Shown here one piece after another: positions 60,240 through 64,000 of a stretch of DNA of 64,000 nt. The DNA is from Planctomycetota bacterium (GTDB lineage Bacteria; Planctomycetota; UBA1135; UBA2386). Position numbers and translations under genes: made by a program. Where the stretch lies: contig JADJPQ010000003.1 in assembly GCA_016713175.1 (NCBI GenBank), positions 1-64,000 of the forward strand, given 5' to 3'. Each line of letters begins with the position of its first letter. Position 1 is the stretch's first letter. The notes below the pieces were generated by a model. The model was given only the letters and a program-made list of their open reading frames with translations. It searched no databases and was not told where the DNA came from.

Positions 60240-60335
60240 TCGTGGCCAGCTTACCACGTTCAACGAGTCGCGGGTGCCCTATGCGCGGCAATAGCCAGGG
60301 GCGACGCACCTCGCACCACCTGCACCAGACCATGC

Positions 60336-60363
60336 TTGACACCGAAGGGGTCGGTCACAGACT
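60336..60363 (+). promoter_or_regulatory. Putative promoter of the frameshifted exported-protein gene
   Basis: TTGACA (60336-60341), 16-base spacer, CAGACT (60358-60363), then 7 bases to the ATG at 60371. A consensus -35 in this GC-rich setting is unlikely by chance. Confidence 0.6.
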
Positions 60364-60370
60364 TGCCCGC

Positions 60371-61299
60371 ATGCCCCATCGTTCGGTGCTGTGCGTCGCC
60401 CGTTGTGCAGCTGTCGCGAGCGCTGCATGTGCCGCCGCTTCGCAGATCCCAAACGGCGACGGGAGTCACTCGCTGTGGGAAATCACTCGGCCCCAATTCG
60501 GCGGCCACGTGACAGCCACGCAGGAGATCCAGCAAAGGACCGCAACCGGAGGCCTTACCAGCAGGGCCTTGACAGCATCGTGGGTCGGCTCCATGGCCAG
60601 CGGCTACAATCTGGTCCGCGTCCTCGCACAGGCCAGCGGGAATGGCCAGCAGCCCGGCGGTGCGGGCGCCTACGCCAGGGTCTTCATCGACGTGGACTTT
60701 GGTGCACTGACGCCGACGCTCGTCGCCTCCCTGCCAGGCGTTGGCCTCAGTTGCATTGGCTATCTCAGTGACAACGGCTCCCCCTTGATCCCGGTCAGCG
60801 GCATCCCCGGATCGCTGAATGGGACTTCAAATATCTTGCCGACACGGGGCGACCTGCCGTTCGAAAGATCGAGCGCCGGCGCCGTTCACGGCGGATGGGG
60901 AACTGCCCTCTGCGCCGGCTCCATTCGTGCAAGCATTGCCGGAAACACGTTGCGCCTGGAGGCCATAGCCCGAGGTGGAATGTCGACCCTTGGAGCCTAC
61001 ATGCGAGGCGACCATACTGCGGACATGACTGTCATTGTGTATCTGCCCCAGAGCGCCACAGTGCAAGTCAGCGGCGCTCTGACTTCGGCGGCCAACTTCA
61101 CGCGAGCCCACCGATCCTGAATCTCGGTTTCGTGCAACTTGCAGGAACTACCGGCTGTGGGGGCGCGGGCACGCTGCCGCTGCCACTGCCAGCTCTCCCC
61201 TGGCTCCCCGGCGTCTTCTGCACTGTGCAGGCGGTGATCCTGGATGCAGCCGGACAACCCGGCCTGAGTCACGCAATCGAGTTTCCGATCGGCAGCTGA
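60371..61299 (+). pseudogene. Exported beta-rich protein gene with frameshift near its 3' end
   Basis: The ATG at 60371 opens MPHRSVLCVARCAAVASAACAAAS, a signal peptide, and a beta-rich body (AYARVFIDVDFGALTPTLVASLPG, ADMTVIVYLPQSATVQVSGAL) that stops at 61120. The neighbouring frame, entered about 61090-61110, gives PILNLGFVQLAGTTGCGGAG and TVQAVILDAAGQPGLSHAIEF before a TGA at 61297-61299. This C-terminus matches the tail of other exported proteins here, so one base appears to be missing. The intact tail suggests a recent mutation or an assembly error. If corrected, the protein would be about 309 residues. Confidence 0.7.
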
Positions 61300-61370
61300 C
61301 TCGAGTCGCCATCGCGTGCATCGTGGCGCAGTCGTAACAGGTATTGGCATGCGTCGGCTATCGTTCCCAG

Positions 61371-62249
61371 ATGGCTGAAATCCAGACTGGAACAACGCCG
61401 CGCCGGTTCGGCTACCTGCGGGATCCGCTCTTCCTGCTGTCAGTCGTCGCGTTCTTCGTCATTCGGGTGATGAAGCAGATGACCGGCGATCCCGCCGACT
61501 TCTGGCATTGCTACGCCAACGACCTGCTGTGCGTCCCTATCTGGATGCCGGTGCAACTGGCCATCTTCAGAACGAACGGGCGCAAGCACGATGACCCGCC
61601 AACGATCCCGGAGATCACGCTGATGGTCGTCCTCTGGTCGTGGATGTTCGAAGTGGTGATGCCGTCGCCCATTCTGCGTGATCTGCTCTTGCACCCTGTC
61701 AGTGATCCACTCGACGCGGTGGCCTACGCGATCGGCGGACTGGCGGCAGGCCTGATCTGGCGGAGCGGCTGGGACCCAGTGGATCCATCGGCACCCGGCG
61801 TCACCTGGCGTCAATTGCAGCGCATCGCAATGTGGATCGTGCTGCTGACCACAGTCACGACTGTGTTCGTCCTGTCTTACATACCGGAGTGGGCCATGGA
61901 ATGGCGAGAACAGCAGCGGCAACTCGGGTTGTCCGCCATGTCGGATTTCGCCGACCCCGGGATGGACAGGAGGGCAGTGGAGGGACGTGGCCAGAGCATG
62001 CTGAACCGGCTCGAATGGGGAACCGTCTGCGACGTTCGCTGGGTCCTTTGGTCTGCTGTCCAAGGCCTCCTGCTTGGCGTGCTGACCGCCACCGCGTGGC
62101 TGGTCCGTTCGTCGCTGCGACCAAGACCCTGGCCGCATCTGGCCAACTGGCCACTCCTCCGTACGCTGACGCCACCGGCACTGTGCGCGGGCCTCGGCAT
62201 CGGCCTCCTGGAGCTGCTGCACACCAGTCTGCTTTGCAGTTCACAGTGA
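61371..62249 (+). CDS. Multi-TM membrane protein, unknown
   Basis: 292 residues from MAEIQTGTTPRRFGYLRDPL, 6 bases after TATCGT, which supports the start. TM segments at about 19-34, 45-60, 75-95, 110-127, 150-170, 225-245 and 265-285. FWHCYANDLLCVPIWMPVQLAIF and SDPLDAVAYAIGGLAAGLIW are distinctive; the latter recalls VanZ-like proteins. No family can be claimed. Located between the frameshifted gene and valS. Cytoplasmic membrane. Confidence 0.6.
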   Translation: MAEIQTGTTPRRFGYLRDPLFLLSVVAFFVIRVMKQMTGDPADFWHCYANDLLCVPIWMPVQLAIFRTNGRKHDDPPTIPEITLMVVLWSWMFEVVMPSPILRDLLLHPVSDPLDAVAYAIGGLAAGLIWRSGWDPVDPSAPGVTWRQLQRIAMWIVLLTTVTTVFVLSYIPEWAMEWREQQRQLGLSAMSDFADPGMDRRAVEGRGQSMLNRLEWGTVCDVRWVLWSAVQGLLLGVLTATAWLVRSSLRPRPWPHLANWPLLRTLTPPALCAGLGIGLLELLHTSLLCSSQ

Positions 62250-62288
62250 CGTTCCACCTCCGCCATCGCCGGACCGGGGCGCGTTCCC

Positions 62289-62294
62289 TACACT
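62289..62294 (+). promoter_or_regulatory. Putative -10 element of valS
   Basis: TACACT, 11 bases before the ATG at 62306; no good -35. Confidence 0.35.
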
Positions 62295-62305
62295 CTCCGC
62301 CCCGC

Positions 62306-64000
<1,695 letters not shown>

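Overview
The window is a 64 kb piece of a high-GC bacterial chromosome. I place it in the Planctomycetota with fair but not complete confidence. The reasons are the mix of large secreted repeat proteins (FG-GAP, kelch, legume-type lectin with TIG, HEAT), a CotH kinase, a vanadium haloperoxidase, MqnC of the futalosine menaquinone pathway, a BlaI/M56 pair, small monocistronic units, and few Shine-Dalgarno sites. No rRNA, tRNA, CRISPR array, prophage, transposase or integrase was found; it reads as ordinary chromosome with accessory patches. Both edges cut genes: a receiver-like protein on the left, valyl-tRNA synthetase on the right.

Layout. 1-3.5 kb (minus): receiver-like protein, frameshifted STAS protein, a four-repeat Myb/SANT-like protein, and PTS enzyme I. 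3.6-10 kb: a coiled-coil membrane protein converging on a 1683-residue Pls-like adenylation/carrier/membrane protein fused to a DUF418-like domain. 10.2-16.2 kb: exported HEAT-like and VWA proteins, a lipoprotein, a K+ channel. 16.2-24.3 kb: FG-GAP and kelch exported proteins, a CHASE2 adenylate cyclase, an rRNA-methyltransferase-like protein. 24.3-32.1 kb: di-heme peroxidase, a three-gene lipoprotein operon, an M56 protease with its BlaI repressor, a vanadium haloperoxidase. 32.1-37.6 kb: acetyltransferase, GmhA, aminotransferase, HEAT protein, membrane protein, phosphodiesterase. 37.6-40.8 kb: an ECF sigma / zinc anti-sigma / exported protein operon and a degenerate kinase-like protein. 40.9-46.3 kb: QueG, a zinc ribbon, P5C dehydrogenase, an SF1 helicase. 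46.3-51.9 kb: SET protein, hydrolase, L7/L12-like protein, exported proteins, lectin, multipass membrane protein. 52-64 kb: CotH operon, MqnC, a WbsX-like protein, several unknowns, ValS.

How the genes fit together. Operons are short and often joined by 4-base ATGA/GTGA overlaps (1718, 26379, 27248, 29585, 46654, 53448). Convergent neighbours frequently overlap at their 3' ends. At many transcription-unit starts a TANNNT hexamer lies only 6-14 bases before the start codon, sometimes with a recognisable -35 element, which suggests leaderless or nearly leaderless mRNAs. Visible Shine-Dalgarno sequences are few (ECF sigma, BlaI, P5C dehydrogenase).

Most unusual items: the Pls-like synthetase fused to DUF418; a C-terminal tail motif shared by unrelated exported proteins; an M56 sensor protease whose outer part is a ~52-residue tandem repeat; the CotH/beta-helix protein with its unknown partner; and two single-base frameshifts (STAS gene, and the exported protein at 60.4-61.3 kb).
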